Assembly: GCF_016117655.1 (NCBI RefSeq)
Contig: NZ_CP064936.1
Location: 2,480,001 to 2,544,000 of the forward strand
DNA length: 64,000 nucleotides
Direction of reading: 5' to 3'
Source: Treponema peruense
GTDB taxonomy: Bacteria; Spirochaetota; Spirochaetia; Treponematales; Treponemataceae
A model generated the notes under the pieces. The model worked only from the letters and a program-made list of their open reading frames with translations, made no database searches and had not been told where the DNA came from. Every line of letters begins with the position of its first letter. The first letter of the stretch is position 1. Made by a program: the position numbers and the translations under genes. Of the stretch, positions 1 through 8,686 are shown in pieces.

Positions 1-725
1 CACGAACAGAATATTACGAGCGCAATTGAAATCCATCCTGCACCGGCGGTTATATTTTCCTGCCAGCGCGGAACGAACACGAGCGAAAGATATGCACCCG
101 CAAGTCCGCAGACAAAGCCTCCTGCAAGAACATGAATGTATTTATAAAGAGTAACGTTTATTCCCGAAGCATCTGCTGCAGCCGGATTTTCACCGATGGC
201 TCTTACGTTAAGTCCCCAGCGCGTGTACTTGTAATAGAAGAAAAGTACAGCTGCAAGAATTACTGAAAAATAAACATACGGGCTCTGGTCAAAAAGCATA
301 GGTCCAAGAACCGGAATTTCTGAAAGAAGCGGAATCTTTACCGGAGCAAAGGCTTTTGTAATGGAAGACGGAAGAGGCGTGGCTGTAAGTGTTTTACCGA
401 GGTAACTTGAAATTCCTGTTCCAAAAGTGGCAAGAACAAGTCCCGTAACTACCTGGTTTCCGCGGAGTGTAATTGTAATGAAAGCATAGATGAGAGCACC
501 GCAGGTTCCGGCTAAGCCTGCATACAAAACTGCCAGCTGAGGACTGCCGGTAAGAATACCCGCATAGTAACCGAGTGAAGCGCCCATAAGCATCATTCCT
601 TCTGTACCAAGATTGGTATTTCCTGCCTTTTCAAAAAGAATTCCGCCGAGGATTCCAAGAAGAATATGTGTGCCGGTCTGAACAGCAACCTGAAGAAAAA
701 GTCCCAGTGATATAAGAAAAGCCAT
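1..725 (-). CDS. Nucleoside-type ABC transporter permease, second subunit (3' end beyond window)
   Basis: Inner-membrane permease of the branched-chain amino acid/ribose permease superfamily, partner of the permease encoded immediately upstream. The ATG at 725 overlaps the stop of that gene by one base (TGATG), so the two are translationally coupled. About 241 codons are visible, with repeated hydrophobic segments and the family-typical stretch EKAGNTNLGTEGMML near residues 30-45. The gene runs off the left edge of the window, so its C-terminus is not seen. It belongs to a purine or purine-nucleoside uptake system judged by the BMP lipoprotein and xpt upstream in the same orientation. The substrate is inference. 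Confidence 0.85.
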   Translation of the reverse strand, partial: MAFLISLGLFLQVAVQTGTHILLGILGGILFEKAGNTNLGTEGMMLMGASLGYYAGILTGSPQLAVLYAGLAGTCGALIYAFITITLRGNQVVTGLVLATFGTGISSYLGKTLTATPLPSSITKAFAPVKIPLLSEIPVLGPMLFDQSPYVYFSVILAAVLFFYYKYTRWGLNVRAIGENPAAADASGINVTLYKYIHVLAGGFVCGLAGAYLSLVFVPRWQENITAGAGWISIALVIFCS

Positions 726-1801
726 CAGCATGCCTCCGTGTTTGTGTTTCTTCTGCTGCGGGTAAAGGAAAGTTTGTAGCGTACAAAAAATTCGCTTCCG
801 AGTACAAAGAAAATTATTACGCCCTGAAGAATCTGTGCCATTGAAGCCGGAATCTGCATTGAACTCTGAAGGAAACTGCCGCCCTGCAAAAGCATACTGA
901 ACAGGAAGGACACGCCCACCATTACAAGGGGATTAAGTCTGCTGAGCCAGGTTGTAATTACGGCTGTAAATCCGAGTCCGTTTGACATGTTGTCTGTAAG
1001 GGAATTTTCTATTGCGCTGGCCTGCATCATTCCGGCAAGTCCGCAAAGACCGCCTGAAATCAATATTGCAAGAAGCATTGTTTTTTTTACGTTTATTCCG
1101 GCATATCTTGCTGTATTGGTACTTTCGCCGATTACAGAAACTTCATAACCGAATTTTGTACGCAGCAAAAGTATGAAAAGTAAAACTGCCAGAACAAGTG
1201 TTATAATCCAGCCGATGTGGATTCCGCAGACGGAAGGAAGGATTGCATTTGACTCAAAGCGCGCAATTCTTGGAAAGCCGTTGCCGTTGGGGTCGCGCCA
1301 TGGTCCGTACTGAAGGTAACCTACCCATTTCTGTGCGATGTAATTCATCATGAGTGTAACAAGAGTTTCGCTTGTTCCCCATTTTATTTTTAACAAAGCA
1401 GGCACGGTTGCAAAAAGGCCGCCAAAGACAAATCCAAAGACTGCCATAAGAGGAAGAAGTACCGGCGCCGGAAGTTGCGGGAACAGCATAACTGCCCAGG
1501 TAGCACCGAATGCACCCATATAAAACTGGCCTTCGGCGCCTATGTTCCAGAATTTCATCTTAAACGCCATTCCGGTTCCCAAAGATAATACCGTAAGCGG
1601 AATGGCTTTATTCACAGTTTCGCGGAACCGGTATGCACTTCCGAGAGAGCCGTTTATTATTTTTGAGTATACTTCAAACGGATTCAGTTTCATAAGAGCC
1701 ATGATAATCATTGAAGCCGCTATTGCAGAAACAACTGCCGCAGTATTTATAAAGACTTTCTTTTTGAATGACAACGCCTGTCTTGCTGATTTTCTTATCA
1801 T
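725..1801 (-). CDS. Nucleoside-type ABC transporter permease, first subunit
   Basis: A 358-residue inner-membrane permease of the family that pairs with BMP-type binding lipoproteins (YufP/NupB-like). It has a short basic N-terminus, then a membrane segment at about residues 17-38 and further hydrophobic segments to the end. The family motif region with LGTGMAFKMKFWNIGAEGQF lies near residue 75. Its ATG overlaps the stop of the ATPase gene by four bases (ATGA), and its own stop overlaps the start of the second permease, so the three transporter genes form one tightly coupled unit. It should form the membrane channel together with the second permease. Confidence 0.88.
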   Translation of the reverse strand: MIRKSARQALSFKKKVFINTAAVVSAIAASMIIMALMKLNPFEVYSKIINGSLGSAYRFRETVNKAIPLTVLSLGTGMAFKMKFWNIGAEGQFYMGAFGATWAVMLFPQLPAPVLLPLMAVFGFVFGGLFATVPALLKIKWGTSETLVTLMMNYIAQKWVGYLQYGPWRDPNGNGFPRIARFESNAILPSVCGIHIGWIITLVLAVLLFILLLRTKFGYEVSVIGESTNTARYAGINVKKTMLLAILISGGLCGLAGMMQASAIENSLTDNMSNGLGFTAVITTWLSRLNPLVMVGVSFLFSMLLQGGSFLQSSMQIPASMAQILQGVIIFFVLGSEFFVRYKLSFTRSRRNTNTEAC

Positions 1802-3321
1802 TTTGCGCCCCCGTTCATATCTTTTCCCATCATCATAAGTCCTATGGTTTCTTTTGTAGTAGTTTTGGGATCGACTGTTCCCATGTTTTTTCCGTCATGC
1901 AGAACCATGAGTCTGTCACTTATTGCACAAAGCTGGTCTATGTCTTCGGCGATGAGAAGGATTCCTACACCCTTTTTCTTCTGTGCATTGAGCATGGAAA
2001 TAATATTTTTTGTAGCACCGATGTCCAGTCCGCGGAAAGGATAAGAAACAATCAGAAACTTGGGGTTCATTTCTATTTCGCGTGCAAGAAGAACTTTCTG
2101 TATATTTCCGCCCGAAAGCTGTTTTACTACATTGTTTATTGAAGGAGTTGAAATATCGTAGCGGCTTACAATATCAATCGCACTTTTTATTCCGGATTTT
2201 CTGTCTACAAAAATTCCCTTTGTTTCGTCATAGGAACGCAGAATTATGTTGTCGGTAACATCCATTCCAGCAACAAGTCCCATACCCAGTCTGTCTTCGG
2301 GAACAAAACTCATTCTAATTCCGAGTTTTTTTATTTCAAGCGGTGTTTTTTCAAGAAGCTCAGAATTTTCAAACATCGCGGAACCTGCGGCTTTTGTTAT
2401 TCCGGTAAGGACTTCGCACAATTCCTTCTGACCTGAACCGACAATTCCTGCAACACCGAGCATTTCGCCCGCGTAAAGGTCAAAGGAAAGACTGTCCAGT
2501 TTTTTTGCACCGCTCTTGTCTTCACATGTAATATTTTTTACCGAAAGAAGCGGGGTTTCTCCGTGCGGAACTTTTACGTACTCGTACTCAAGGTTGAGTT
2601 TTCCGCCGATCATCATTCCGGCTACTTCTTCTTCTGAAGATTCGGCTGTATTTACGATACCTGCAAGTTTTCCTTTTCTTAAAATTGCAACGCGGTCACT
2701 GATTTCCATTACTTCATTCAGCTTGTGGGTAATTATTATGACCGAACAGCCTTCACTTTTCATTCTGCGCAGGGTTTCAAAAAGTTTTTCTGTTTCCTGG
2801 GGCGTAAGAACTGCAGTCGGCTCGTCAAGAATAAGAATGCGCGCTCCCTGATAGAGCATTTTTATGATTTCTACAGTCTGCTTTTCACTGACTGCCATGG
2901 AATGAACTTTTTTGTCCAAATCTACGGAAAAGCCGAACTGACCGCAGAGTTTTTCTATTTTTGTGCGGATTCTGGTCCTGTTTATAAAGAATCCTGCCTT
3001 GCGTTCACCAAGCGTTATGTTTTCAAGAGCGGACATAACTTCTACAAGCTTGAAATGCTGGTGAACCATTCCTATTCCGGCAGAGATGGCTTCCTGCGGT
3101 GATGCAAACAACATTTGCTTACCGTCAATGATTATTGAACCGGACTCGGGTGCGTATATTCCGGCCAGCATGTTTACAAATGTGCTTTTTCCACTGCCGT
3201 TTTCACCTAAAAGAGCAAGAATTTCGCCCTTTTTTACGCTGAGTGAAATGTTCTGATTGGAACGGACTGTTCCGAACGACTTTGTCAGATTTAAGACTTC
3301 GACTGCGTTTTCGTTTTCCAT
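1798..3321 (-). CDS. Nucleoside-type ABC transporter ATPase with two nucleotide-binding domains
   Basis: A 507-residue cytoplasmic ATPase that powers the BMP-type transporter. Domain 1 (about 8-240) has Walker A GENGSGKST and Walker B LILDEPTAVLTPQE. Domain 2 (about 258-500) has a degenerate Walker A (GIVGSGQKE) and a clear signature LSGGNIQKV, followed by FRGLDIGA. This asymmetry is normal for the sugar/nucleoside (MglA/XylG/YufO-like) class. It is separated from the upstream lipoprotein gene by a terminator hairpin, so it probably depends on read-through and is made at a lower level than the binding protein. Confidence 0.9.
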   Translation of the reverse strand: MENENAVEVLNLTKSFGTVRSNQNISLSVKKGEILALLGENGSGKSTFVNMLAGIYAPESGSIIIDGKQMLFASPQEAISAGIGMVHQHFKLVEVMSALENITLGERKAGFFINRTRIRTKIEKLCGQFGFSVDLDKKVHSMAVSEKQTVEIIKMLYQGARILILDEPTAVLTPQETEKLFETLRRMKSEGCSVIIITHKLNEVMEISDRVAILRKGKLAGIVNTAESSEEEVAGMMIGGKLNLEYEYVKVPHGETPLLSVKNITCEDKSGAKKLDSLSFDLYAGEMLGVAGIVGSGQKELCEVLTGITKAAGSAMFENSELLEKTPLEIKKLGIRMSFVPEDRLGMGLVAGMDVTDNIILRSYDETKGIFVDRKSGIKSAIDIVSRYDISTPSINNVVKQLSGGNIQKVLLAREIEMNPKFLIVSYPFRGLDIGATKNIISMLNAQKKKGVGILLIAEDIDQLCAISDRLMVLHDGKNMGTVDPKTTTKETIGLMMMGKDMNGGAK

Positions 3322-3388
3322 TGCGCTATATTACTGTAATTAAAAAAAAATGTCAGTTATGTTTGCTGTAATGTTTGCGTTTATTCAA

Positions 3389-3433
3389 TAAAAAAGCCCC
3401 GGTCCGGATATTCTTACCCGCAACCGGAGCTTT
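3389..3433 (-). terminator. Intrinsic terminator between lipoprotein gene and transporter genes
   Basis: Read on the minus strand, a 10-bp GC-rich stem (AAGCTCCGGT with ACCGGGGCTT, one G-T pair) is followed directly by a T run. It lies just after the BMP lipoprotein stop. With the transporter genes in the same direction downstream, it should set a high lipoprotein-to-transporter ratio through partial read-through. Confidence 0.8.
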
Positions 3434-3473
3434 ATTTTGATTTATTCTGTTAATTAAATAAATCTGTTGGAAA

Positions 3474-4559
3474 TCAGTTGGCCGGAATTGTTCCGTTTAC
3501 GCCCTTAACGAACCATCCCATGTTCCAGATTTCGTCGTCTGTCATGACTGTTCCGGCGGGAACTTTTTCTGCACCGCTCTGGTCAAAGATTGGTCCTTCA
3601 AAAATCTTGAGGCTGCCGTTTTCGATAGACTTTCTGGCGGCATCGATTTTTTCCTGTGTTCCTTCTGCGCAGAGTGCTGAAAGAGGAGCAAGGTCTACCA
3701 TTCCGGAAGAAAGGCCTTCCCAGTAAGCGCGGCTTGTCCAGGTTCCGTCAAGAACTTTCTGTACATCGTCTGTAATAAAAGTTGCCCAGTTGAATACAGG
3801 AGCTGTAAGATATGCCTTTGGAGCGGCGTTCGGTGTTGCAACGTTGTATCCGATACAGAATGCGCCCTTTTCTTGGGCAGCAATCTGCGGTGCTGTTGTA
3901 TCCTGGTGCTGTTCGATTACGTCGCATCCCTTGTTAAGGAGCTCAAGTGCAGCCTGCTTTTCTACTGTCGGGTCATACCAAGTATTTGTCCAGATAACTT
4001 CTACTGATGCAGCAGGATTTACTGACTGAACGCCGCGTGCAAAACCGTTGATTCCGCGGATACATTCAGGGATTGGGAAAGCTGCTACGTATCCGATCTT
4101 GTTTGACTTTGTCTTGAGACCGGCTGTAATTCCTGCAAGGTAGCGTGCTTCGTACATTCTTCCGAAGTAAGTGGAAACATTGTCTGCACGCTTGTAGCCT
4201 GAACAGTGTCCGAACTTAACATTGGGGAATTCTGCGGCAACCTTGATTGTCCAGTCCATAAAGCCGAAGCTTGTTGTGTAGATTACATTGCATCCCTGAT
4301 CAATAAGATCGCGGATAACTTTCTCGCAGTCTGCATTCTCGGGAACATTCTCGACATACATTGTTTTAATTCCCTGAGCTTCGAGGGCAAGACGTCCCTT
4401 GTCCTGTGCTGTAGTGTAACCTTCGTCGTGAATAGATCCGATGTAAACAAATCCGACCTTAAGGTTGTCCTTTGTAATTTTTGCATCCTGAACATTCTTT
4501 TTTGAACATCCGGCAAGTGCAAAAACCGCTGCCATAACTGCCAGTGCAATTTTTTTCAT
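3474..4559 (-). CDS. BMP-family substrate-binding lipoprotein (purine/nucleoside type)
   Basis: A 361-residue periplasmic-side binding lipoprotein of the BMP/PnrA family. The signal peptide ends in a lipobox AVFALAGC at residues 11-18, followed by SKKN and the mature domain beginning LKVGFVYIGSIHDEGY, typical of the family. The gene lies 28 bp downstream of xpt with a purine-rich Shine-Dalgarno (AAGAGG), so the two are likely cotranscribed. The neighbouring xanthine phosphoribosyltransferase suggests a purine base or nucleoside as ligand; the exact ligand cannot be read from sequence. T. pallidum PnrA (TmpC) is the characterised relative in the genus. A terminator follows it. Confidence 0.88.
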   Translation of the reverse strand: MKKIALAVMAAVFALAGCSKKNVQDAKITKDNLKVGFVYIGSIHDEGYTTAQDKGRLALEAQGIKTMYVENVPENADCEKVIRDLIDQGCNVIYTTSFGFMDWTIKVAAEFPNVKFGHCSGYKRADNVSTYFGRMYEARYLAGITAGLKTKSNKIGYVAAFPIPECIRGINGFARGVQSVNPAASVEVIWTNTWYDPTVEKQAALELLNKGCDVIEQHQDTTAPQIAAQEKGAFCIGYNVATPNAAPKAYLTAPVFNWATFITDDVQKVLDGTWTSRAYWEGLSSGMVDLAPLSALCAEGTQEKIDAARKSIENGSLKIFEGPIFDQSGAEKVPAGTVMTDDEIWNMGWFVKGVNGTIPAN

Positions 4560-4587
4560 AATCTGCCTCTTACTTTATTTTTCTGAC

Positions 4588-5163
4588 TTACGCACGGAAC
4601 TGAATTTTTCCGTCGTCTGTCATTTTATCTACGATAGCCAGGCTTTCCACACGGAAACCCTTTTCGCGGAGTTCTTTTCCGCCGTTCTGGAAACCTTTTT
4701 CTATGGCAATACAAATTCCCTGGACTTTTGCGCCTGCATCGCCAACTATTTTGATAAGCCCGTTAAGAGCCGCTCCGTTTGCAAGAAAGTCATCTACAAG
4801 AAGAATTTTGTCGCAGGAACTTATGTATTTTTTTGAAACAACGACCGTATATTCCTGATTGTGTGTAAATGACCATACTTTTGCCGAATACACGTCTTCG
4901 TTAACATTGCTGGATTTGTGTTTTTTTGCAAAGACAAGCGGCACCCCGAACTTCTGCGCAACTGAATATGCTACGGCAATTCCGCTTGATTCTATTGTAA
5001 GGATTTTTGTAACAGGTGTATCTTTGTAAAGCCTGGCAAATTCTTCGCCCATCTGATCCATAAGCTTTACATCTATCTGGTGATTTAGAAAATTGCTGAC
5101 CTTGAGGATATTTCCCGGTAAAACTTCTGCGTCTTCTCTAATTCGGTTTTCAAGTAATTCCAT
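4588..5163 (-). CDS. xpt: Xanthine phosphoribosyltransferase
   Basis: A 191-residue cytosolic enzyme that converts xanthine and PRPP to XMP in purine salvage. It matches Xpt along its length: FLNHQID near residue 25, TIESSGIA near 57, and the PRPP loop ILLVDDFLANGAA near 120. Length is as usual for the family (about 190). The start aligns with the B. subtilis Xpt N-terminus (MEALKRKI-like here MELLENRI). No Shine-Dalgarno is present: a promoter -10 box ends five bases before the ATG, so the message may be leaderless. It heads the operon with the BMP transporter, linking uptake with salvage. Confidence 0.93.
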   Translation of the reverse strand: MELLENRIREDAEVLPGNILKVSNFLNHQIDVKLMDQMGEEFARLYKDTPVTKILTIESSGIAVAYSVAQKFGVPLVFAKKHKSSNVNEDVYSAKVWSFTHNQEYTVVVSKKYISSCDKILLVDDFLANGAALNGLIKIVGDAGAKVQGICIAIEKGFQNGGKELREKGFRVESLAIVDKMTDDGKIQFRA

Positions 5164-5168
5164 AGCCT

Positions 5169-5197
5169 ATAGTATAAAAAAAATGTAAAAAGTTCAA
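5169..5197 (-). promoter_or_regulatory. Sigma-70-type promoter for xpt, abutting the start codon
   Basis: On the minus strand, -35 TTGAAC (5192-5197), a 17-bp AT-rich spacer and -10 TACTAT (5169-5174). Only five bases separate the -10 box from the xpt ATG, so transcription should begin on or next to the start codon. Confidence 0.65.
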
Positions 5198-5217
5198 TAA
5201 AAAAAATAACAAAGACA

Positions 5218-5263
5218 GGCTCAAAAAATTGCAATTTTCAGAGTCTCCCAGTATTTTTGAGCC
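5218..5263. repeat. Inverted repeat in divergent intergenic region
   Basis: Arms GGCTCAAAAA and TTTTTGAGCC enclose an AT palindrome (AAAATTGCAATTTT) and a GAGTCTCCCAG segment. It lies between divergent xpt and the small plus-strand ORF and upstream of the xpt promoter. It could be an insulating terminator or a protein-binding site. The purine riboswitch core is not present. Confidence 0.5.
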
Positions 5264-5363
5264 GGATATTGCCGATTTTTACAAACATAATGCGCACGAT
5301 TAAATAAACTATGATATAATCAAAAACTGTTACAAAACTAAACGGTATAAACCGGAGGATAAT

Positions 5364-5531
5364 ATGGAAAACACCGATGCCATTACGGCTTTAAAACAGG
5401 TAAGAACCTATTGCTCGGCAGAAGCACTGGATGCACTGGACTACGCAATCGAAGTTCTTGAAAAGCTTGAAAGAGACGGAATAAAATCTCCTTTGAGTAC
5501 AGATTTCTGCAGCAAAAAAAATCAAAACTAA
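5364..5531 (+). CDS. Small conserved-looking protein of unknown function (55 aa)
   Basis: ATG at 5364 is preceded by a strong GGAGG 6 bases upstream, and the 55-codon frame ends 12 bases before nhaC, so it is probably the first gene of a two-gene operon. The product starts MENTDAITALKQV and is predicted helical (about residues 4-40, with A-L-D-A-L-D-Y repeats of hydrophobics) with a basic polar tail. I recognise no family. The function may be tied to the antiporter by position only. Confidence 0.6.
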   Translation: MENTDAITALKQVRTYCSAEALDALDYAIEVLEKLERDGIKSPLSTDFCSKKNQN

Positions 5532-5543
5532 AAGGAAAAAAAT

Positions 5544-7085
5544 ATGGCTGGAACATTTTGGTCTCTTGTGCCTGCAATCGTAGCAATTGCACTGGCTTTA
5601 ATTACAAAGGAAGTTTATTCTTCACTTTTTATCGGAATCGTCATTGGCGGAATATTTTTTGCAATAGACGCGTCGGCCGGCTTCCCCGGATTCTTTAACC
5701 ACATATTCAACGATGGAATGATAAAGCAACTTTCTGACAGCAGTAACGTAGGTATTCTTCTGTTCCTGGTTCTTTTGGGAACTCTTGTTGCCCTTATGAA
5801 CAAGGCCGGCGGTTCGGCAGCGTTTGGTGAGTGGACAAAAAAGCATTTCAAGTCAAAGGTTGGCGCTCAAATTGCAACAATTCTTCTTGGTATTCTTATT
5901 TTTATTGACGACTACTTTAACTGCCTTACAGTCGGTTCTGTCATGAAACCTGTTACCGACAAATATGGTGTTTCACGTTCAAAACTTTCATACCTTATTG
6001 ACGCAACAGCCGCTCCTGTCTGTATTATTGCTCCGATAAGTTCCTGGGCAGCCGCAGTTTCGGGATTTGTTTCTGAAGGTGAAAACGGCATTGCGCTCTT
6101 CTGCAAGGCAATTCCATTCAACTTTTATGCATTATTTACTATTATAATGATGTTTGCTATGGTTGCAATGAAGTTTGAATTCGGTCCTATGGCAAAATAT
6201 GAACTCGGCGAAAAAACAGACAAACCTGCAGAAGATGAAGATGCCGGCGAAGATACAGTTGCAAAAAAAGGAAAAGTCATTGATCTTATTCTTCCTATCG
6301 TTTCGCTGATTATTTTCTGCGTAGCCGGAATGCTTTATACAGGCGGTTTCTTTACAAAACTTTCTGACGGGAATGCAAACCCGACTTACCTGAATTTCGT
6401 TGAGGCATTTGCAGGAAGTGTTGCTTCTGTTGGTCTTGTGCTGGGATCTTTTGCCGCGCTGATTATTACGGTTGCTTTCTATATAATTCGCCGCGTTCTT
6501 CCTTTCAAGAACTGCATGCGATGTATTCCAGACGGATTCAAGGCTATGGTTCCGGCTATTCTGATTCTTTCACTAGCATGGACACTTAAAGCTATGACGG
6601 ATAGTCTTAATGCCGCGGAATATGTTGCCGGTGTTGTTAACGGAAGTGCTGCCGACCTTCAGAAGCTGCTACCCGCAATTATTTTTGTTATTGCCTGCGG
6701 TCTTGCTTTTGCAACAGGAACTTCGTGGGGAACTTTCGGAATTCTTATTCCAATCTGCATTGCGATTTTCCCTGAAGGAGTACCGCTCAGAATTATTTCT
6801 ATTTCTGCATGTATGGCAGGAGCTGTTTGCGGTGACCACATTTCGCCGATTTCTGACACAACAATTATGGCAAGTGCCGGAGCAAACTGTGACCACGTAA
6901 CGCATGTTTCGACACAGCTTCCTTATGCTTTGTCTGTAGCTGCAGTTTCGTTTGTGACATATATTGTTGCAGGATTCACACAGACTCTGGGAACCATAGC
7001 AAGCGCTTTGATTTCTTGGGCATTCGGTGTAATAGTTCTTTTTGCCTTCCTTATTTTCATGAAGAAACGTGCTGTAAAAGCATAA
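5544..7085 (+). CDS. nhaC: Na+/H+ antiporter, NhaC family
   Basis: A 513-residue inner-membrane secondary transporter with about 11-13 hydrophobic segments. Family features include the early SLFIGIVIGGIFF segment, DDYFNCLTVGSVM near residue 127-139, TGTSWGTFGILIPI near residue 392, and the C-terminal GDHISPISDTTIMASAGANC near 431. A cytoplasmic acidic/lysine loop (about 225-243) separates two halves. SD AAAGGA precedes the ATG. It exchanges sodium for protons, or carries a related malate/lactate or amino-acid antiport; family membership is firm, substrate less so. A strong inverted repeat follows it. Confidence 0.88.
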   Translation: MAGTFWSLVPAIVAIALALITKEVYSSLFIGIVIGGIFFAIDASAGFPGFFNHIFNDGMIKQLSDSSNVGILLFLVLLGTLVALMNKAGGSAAFGEWTKKHFKSKVGAQIATILLGILIFIDDYFNCLTVGSVMKPVTDKYGVSRSKLSYLIDATAAPVCIIAPISSWAAAVSGFVSEGENGIALFCKAIPFNFYALFTIIMMFAMVAMKFEFGPMAKYELGEKTDKPAEDEDAGEDTVAKKGKVIDLILPIVSLIIFCVAGMLYTGGFFTKLSDGNANPTYLNFVEAFAGSVASVGLVLGSFAALIITVAFYIIRRVLPFKNCMRCIPDGFKAMVPAILILSLAWTLKAMTDSLNAAEYVAGVVNGSAADLQKLLPAIIFVIACGLAFATGTSWGTFGILIPICIAIFPEGVPLRIISISACMAGAVCGDHISPISDTTIMASAGANCDHVTHVSTQLPYALSVAAVSFVTYIVAGFTQTLGTIASALISWAFGVIVLFAFLIFMKKRAVKA

Positions 7086-7098
7086 AAGAAAATATTTA

Positions 7099-7129
7099 TA
7101 GTTCCGAAGTAACGGTTACTTCGGAACTA
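7099..7129 (+). terminator. Perfect inverted repeat after nhaC, probable terminator
   Basis: Two perfect 15-base arms (TAGTTCCGAAGTAAC and its complement) separated by one base directly after nhaC. The downstream T run is weak, so it may act in either direction. It also marks the left edge of the AT-rich accessory island. Confidence 0.6.
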
Positions 7130-7133
7130 TAAT

Positions 7134-7330
7134 AGTCACATCGTTTTCGACTTGCGTGGTATTAAAATAAAAAATGTTTGTTAAATGATGAAAATTTTTA
7201 GTATATTTTATAGAAAAAGTAGAAAGGGGCATCTATATGGATTTCTTTCCAAAGTTTTGAATTAACTTGAGTATTTTTAAATTTATTTTTCATTCCTAAT
7301 AAATCTTTTTTTATTCCATTTCGTTCCAGT
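7134..7330. other. Intergenic stretch at the island edge, no gene seen
   Basis: About 200 AT-rich bases between nhaC and the sirtuin remnant. The only translatable item is a very short frame at 7238 preceded by AAAGGGG and ending after seven codons. I see nothing else supportable. Confidence 0.5.
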
Positions 7331-7750
7331 GTTCCGTGTCATAAAAAAACTTACGACAATGAAAAACAAATTCTACAAATGATTGAACAGCAAAAAGATT
7401 TAAAAATTCCTTCTGAGCTGATTCCAAAATGCCCAGTATGTGGAAAACCTATGACAATGAATTTAAGAGCCGACAACTTTTTTGTAGAAGATTCCTTTTG
7501 GGAAAAAGCCGCCGCCCGATATTCAGCTTTTATAAAAAAACACCAGAACAAAAAAATTCTTTTTCTGGAACTGGGCGTTGGTTTTAATACACCCGGAATA
7601 ATAAAATATCCGTTCTGGCAGATGACTTTACAAAATCCAAAGTCGCATTATGTGAGCATCAATAAAGGTGAATCTTATTGTCCCCAAGAAATTCAAAACC
7701 GCAGTTTTTGCATTAATGAAGATATAGGGAATGTTTTGGAAAGATTGTAG
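7331..7750 (+). pseudogene. C-terminal remnant of a macrodomain-type (class M) sirtuin
   Basis: The frame running through 7337-7750 reads CHKKTYDNEKQILQM, then CPVCGKPMTMNLRADNFFVE, then LELGVGFNTPGIIKYPFW. These are hallmarks of the C-terminal half of the SirTM (Sir2-like, NAD-dependent) family, including part of the zinc site (C-x2-C). The N-terminal half with the Rossmann NAD-binding motifs is absent: upstream sequence has no Sir2 homology and no start with a ribosome site. An internal ATG at 7379 gives 123 codons but cannot make a catalytic enzyme. SirTM enzymes normally act with a macrodomain and a lipoylated GcvH-like protein; neither is here. Confidence 0.75.
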
Positions 7751-7815
7751 AGATTGTAGAAGATTGCTCCTTGGTGGAAACAGGTTGCTATAAGATTAGA
7801 AATCATCAATCCATG

Positions 7816-8358
7816 TCAGTTCAGTTTCACGAGTTCTGGTGGAATTCTATCGCAGAGCCATACTTTTTCATTTCCAATGTAAAATTTTATTCCTTCTTTT
7901 AAGGCTGATTTTACATCTATTTTTAGAATAACAGGCTCTTTGTCTCGTCTTTTTCCTACAGTTGTTGCTGTTTCAATATCAGTTGAAAGATGAACATATT
8001 GTCTGTTCATTGGTAAAAGCCCCTTTTCCTTTATTGATGGCAGAAATCTTTTTGCTGTTCCATGATAAAGAATAACAGGTGGAATAGATTCTTCTTTCTT
8101 TATGTGCATCGGAATTGAGTGCCCGTAAAGAGCTCTAATTTTTTCTCCGACAATTTCAAGTCTTTTCTTGTCAGAGATTTTCATAACATAAAGAATATCA
8201 GGCAATTCAATTTCTTTTGGGTATTTTTCTTCTTCATTTATGGATGAAAGCAATTGAGAAATCTGAACAAATCCTGCTTCATCAATTTCCAGTTCATACT
8301 TCCATGGGGCGTGACGCAGAGCATAGGAAATTTCTTTACTAAGATTAATGTAGTCCAT
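7816..8358 (-). CDS. kptA: RNA 2'-phosphotransferase, KptA/Tpt1 family
   Basis: A 180-residue NAD-dependent enzyme that moves an internal RNA 2'-phosphate to NAD, giving ADP-ribose 1'',2''-cyclic phosphate. Family motifs: LSKEISYALRHAPW at residues 5-18 (the RH pair), then the central YHGTAKRFLPSI, and RQYVHLSTDIETATTVGKRR near 125-144. The ATG at 8358 is preferred over an upstream in-frame one at 8388 because it starts one base after the previous stop and matches the family N-terminus (DYINLSKE). It is the last gene of a four-gene minus-strand operon. Its role in bacteria is unsettled; here it sits with a toxin-like gene. Confidence 0.9.
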   Translation of the reverse strand: MDYINLSKEISYALRHAPWKYELEIDEAGFVQISQLLSSINEEEKYPKEIELPDILYVMKISDKKRLEIVGEKIRALYGHSIPMHIKKEESIPPVILYHGTAKRFLPSIKEKGLLPMNRQYVHLSTDIETATTVGKRRDKEPVILKIDVKSALKEGIKFYIGNEKVWLCDRIPPELVKLN

Positions 8359-8359
8359 A

Positions 8360-8686
8360 CTAGTGTGCCTTTTCAAGTTCGTTTGCATAATAACGCTTGC
8401 TTAACTTTTTACCGTTAGATATCAACATATAAAAGTATCTTTTTTCATTATAATGCCAGCAGATAAGATCTATCTGAGCAGTTTTGTCTTTTGCAATGAT
8501 TCTGACATTATCATTCCAATTGAATTCTGGCGTTTCTCGTGATTTAAAAGCAGTTTTAAGAACCATATATTCAACATCTTTATACAAAACTGTTACTGTA
8601 TCCTCGTTTTCTTCGATACACTTTACGGTTGTACCAATGTTGTAACTTTCTGCATTTGCGCTAACTATTTCATTTTTATCGAGCAT
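8360..8686 (-). CDS. Small hypothetical protein in kptA operon
   Basis: About 108 residues from the ATG at 8686 (product starts MLDKNEIVSANAESYN); an in-frame alternative at 8713 would add nine residues. The chosen start overlaps the end of the upstream toxin-like gene by 11 bases and the stop is one base before kptA. The sequence is rich in beta-strand-like segments (TVKCIEENEDTVTVLYKDVEYMVL) and ends with basic residues; no transmembrane part or signal. I do not recognise a family. Position between a toxin-like gene and kptA makes an immunity or accessory role possible, but that is inference. Confidence 0.6.
   Translation of the reverse strand: MLDKNEIVSANAESYNIGTTVKCIEENEDTVTVLYKDVEYMVLKTAFKSRETPEFNWNDNVRIIAKDKTAQIDLICWHYNEKRYFYMLISNGKKLSKRYYANELEKAH

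Noticed and set aside
5164-5340. Purine riboswitch upstream of xpt
   Set aside because: The GGGAGACTCTG segment looked suggestive, but the conserved core and loop sequences are missing, and the hairpin lies upstream of the promoter, not in the transcript.
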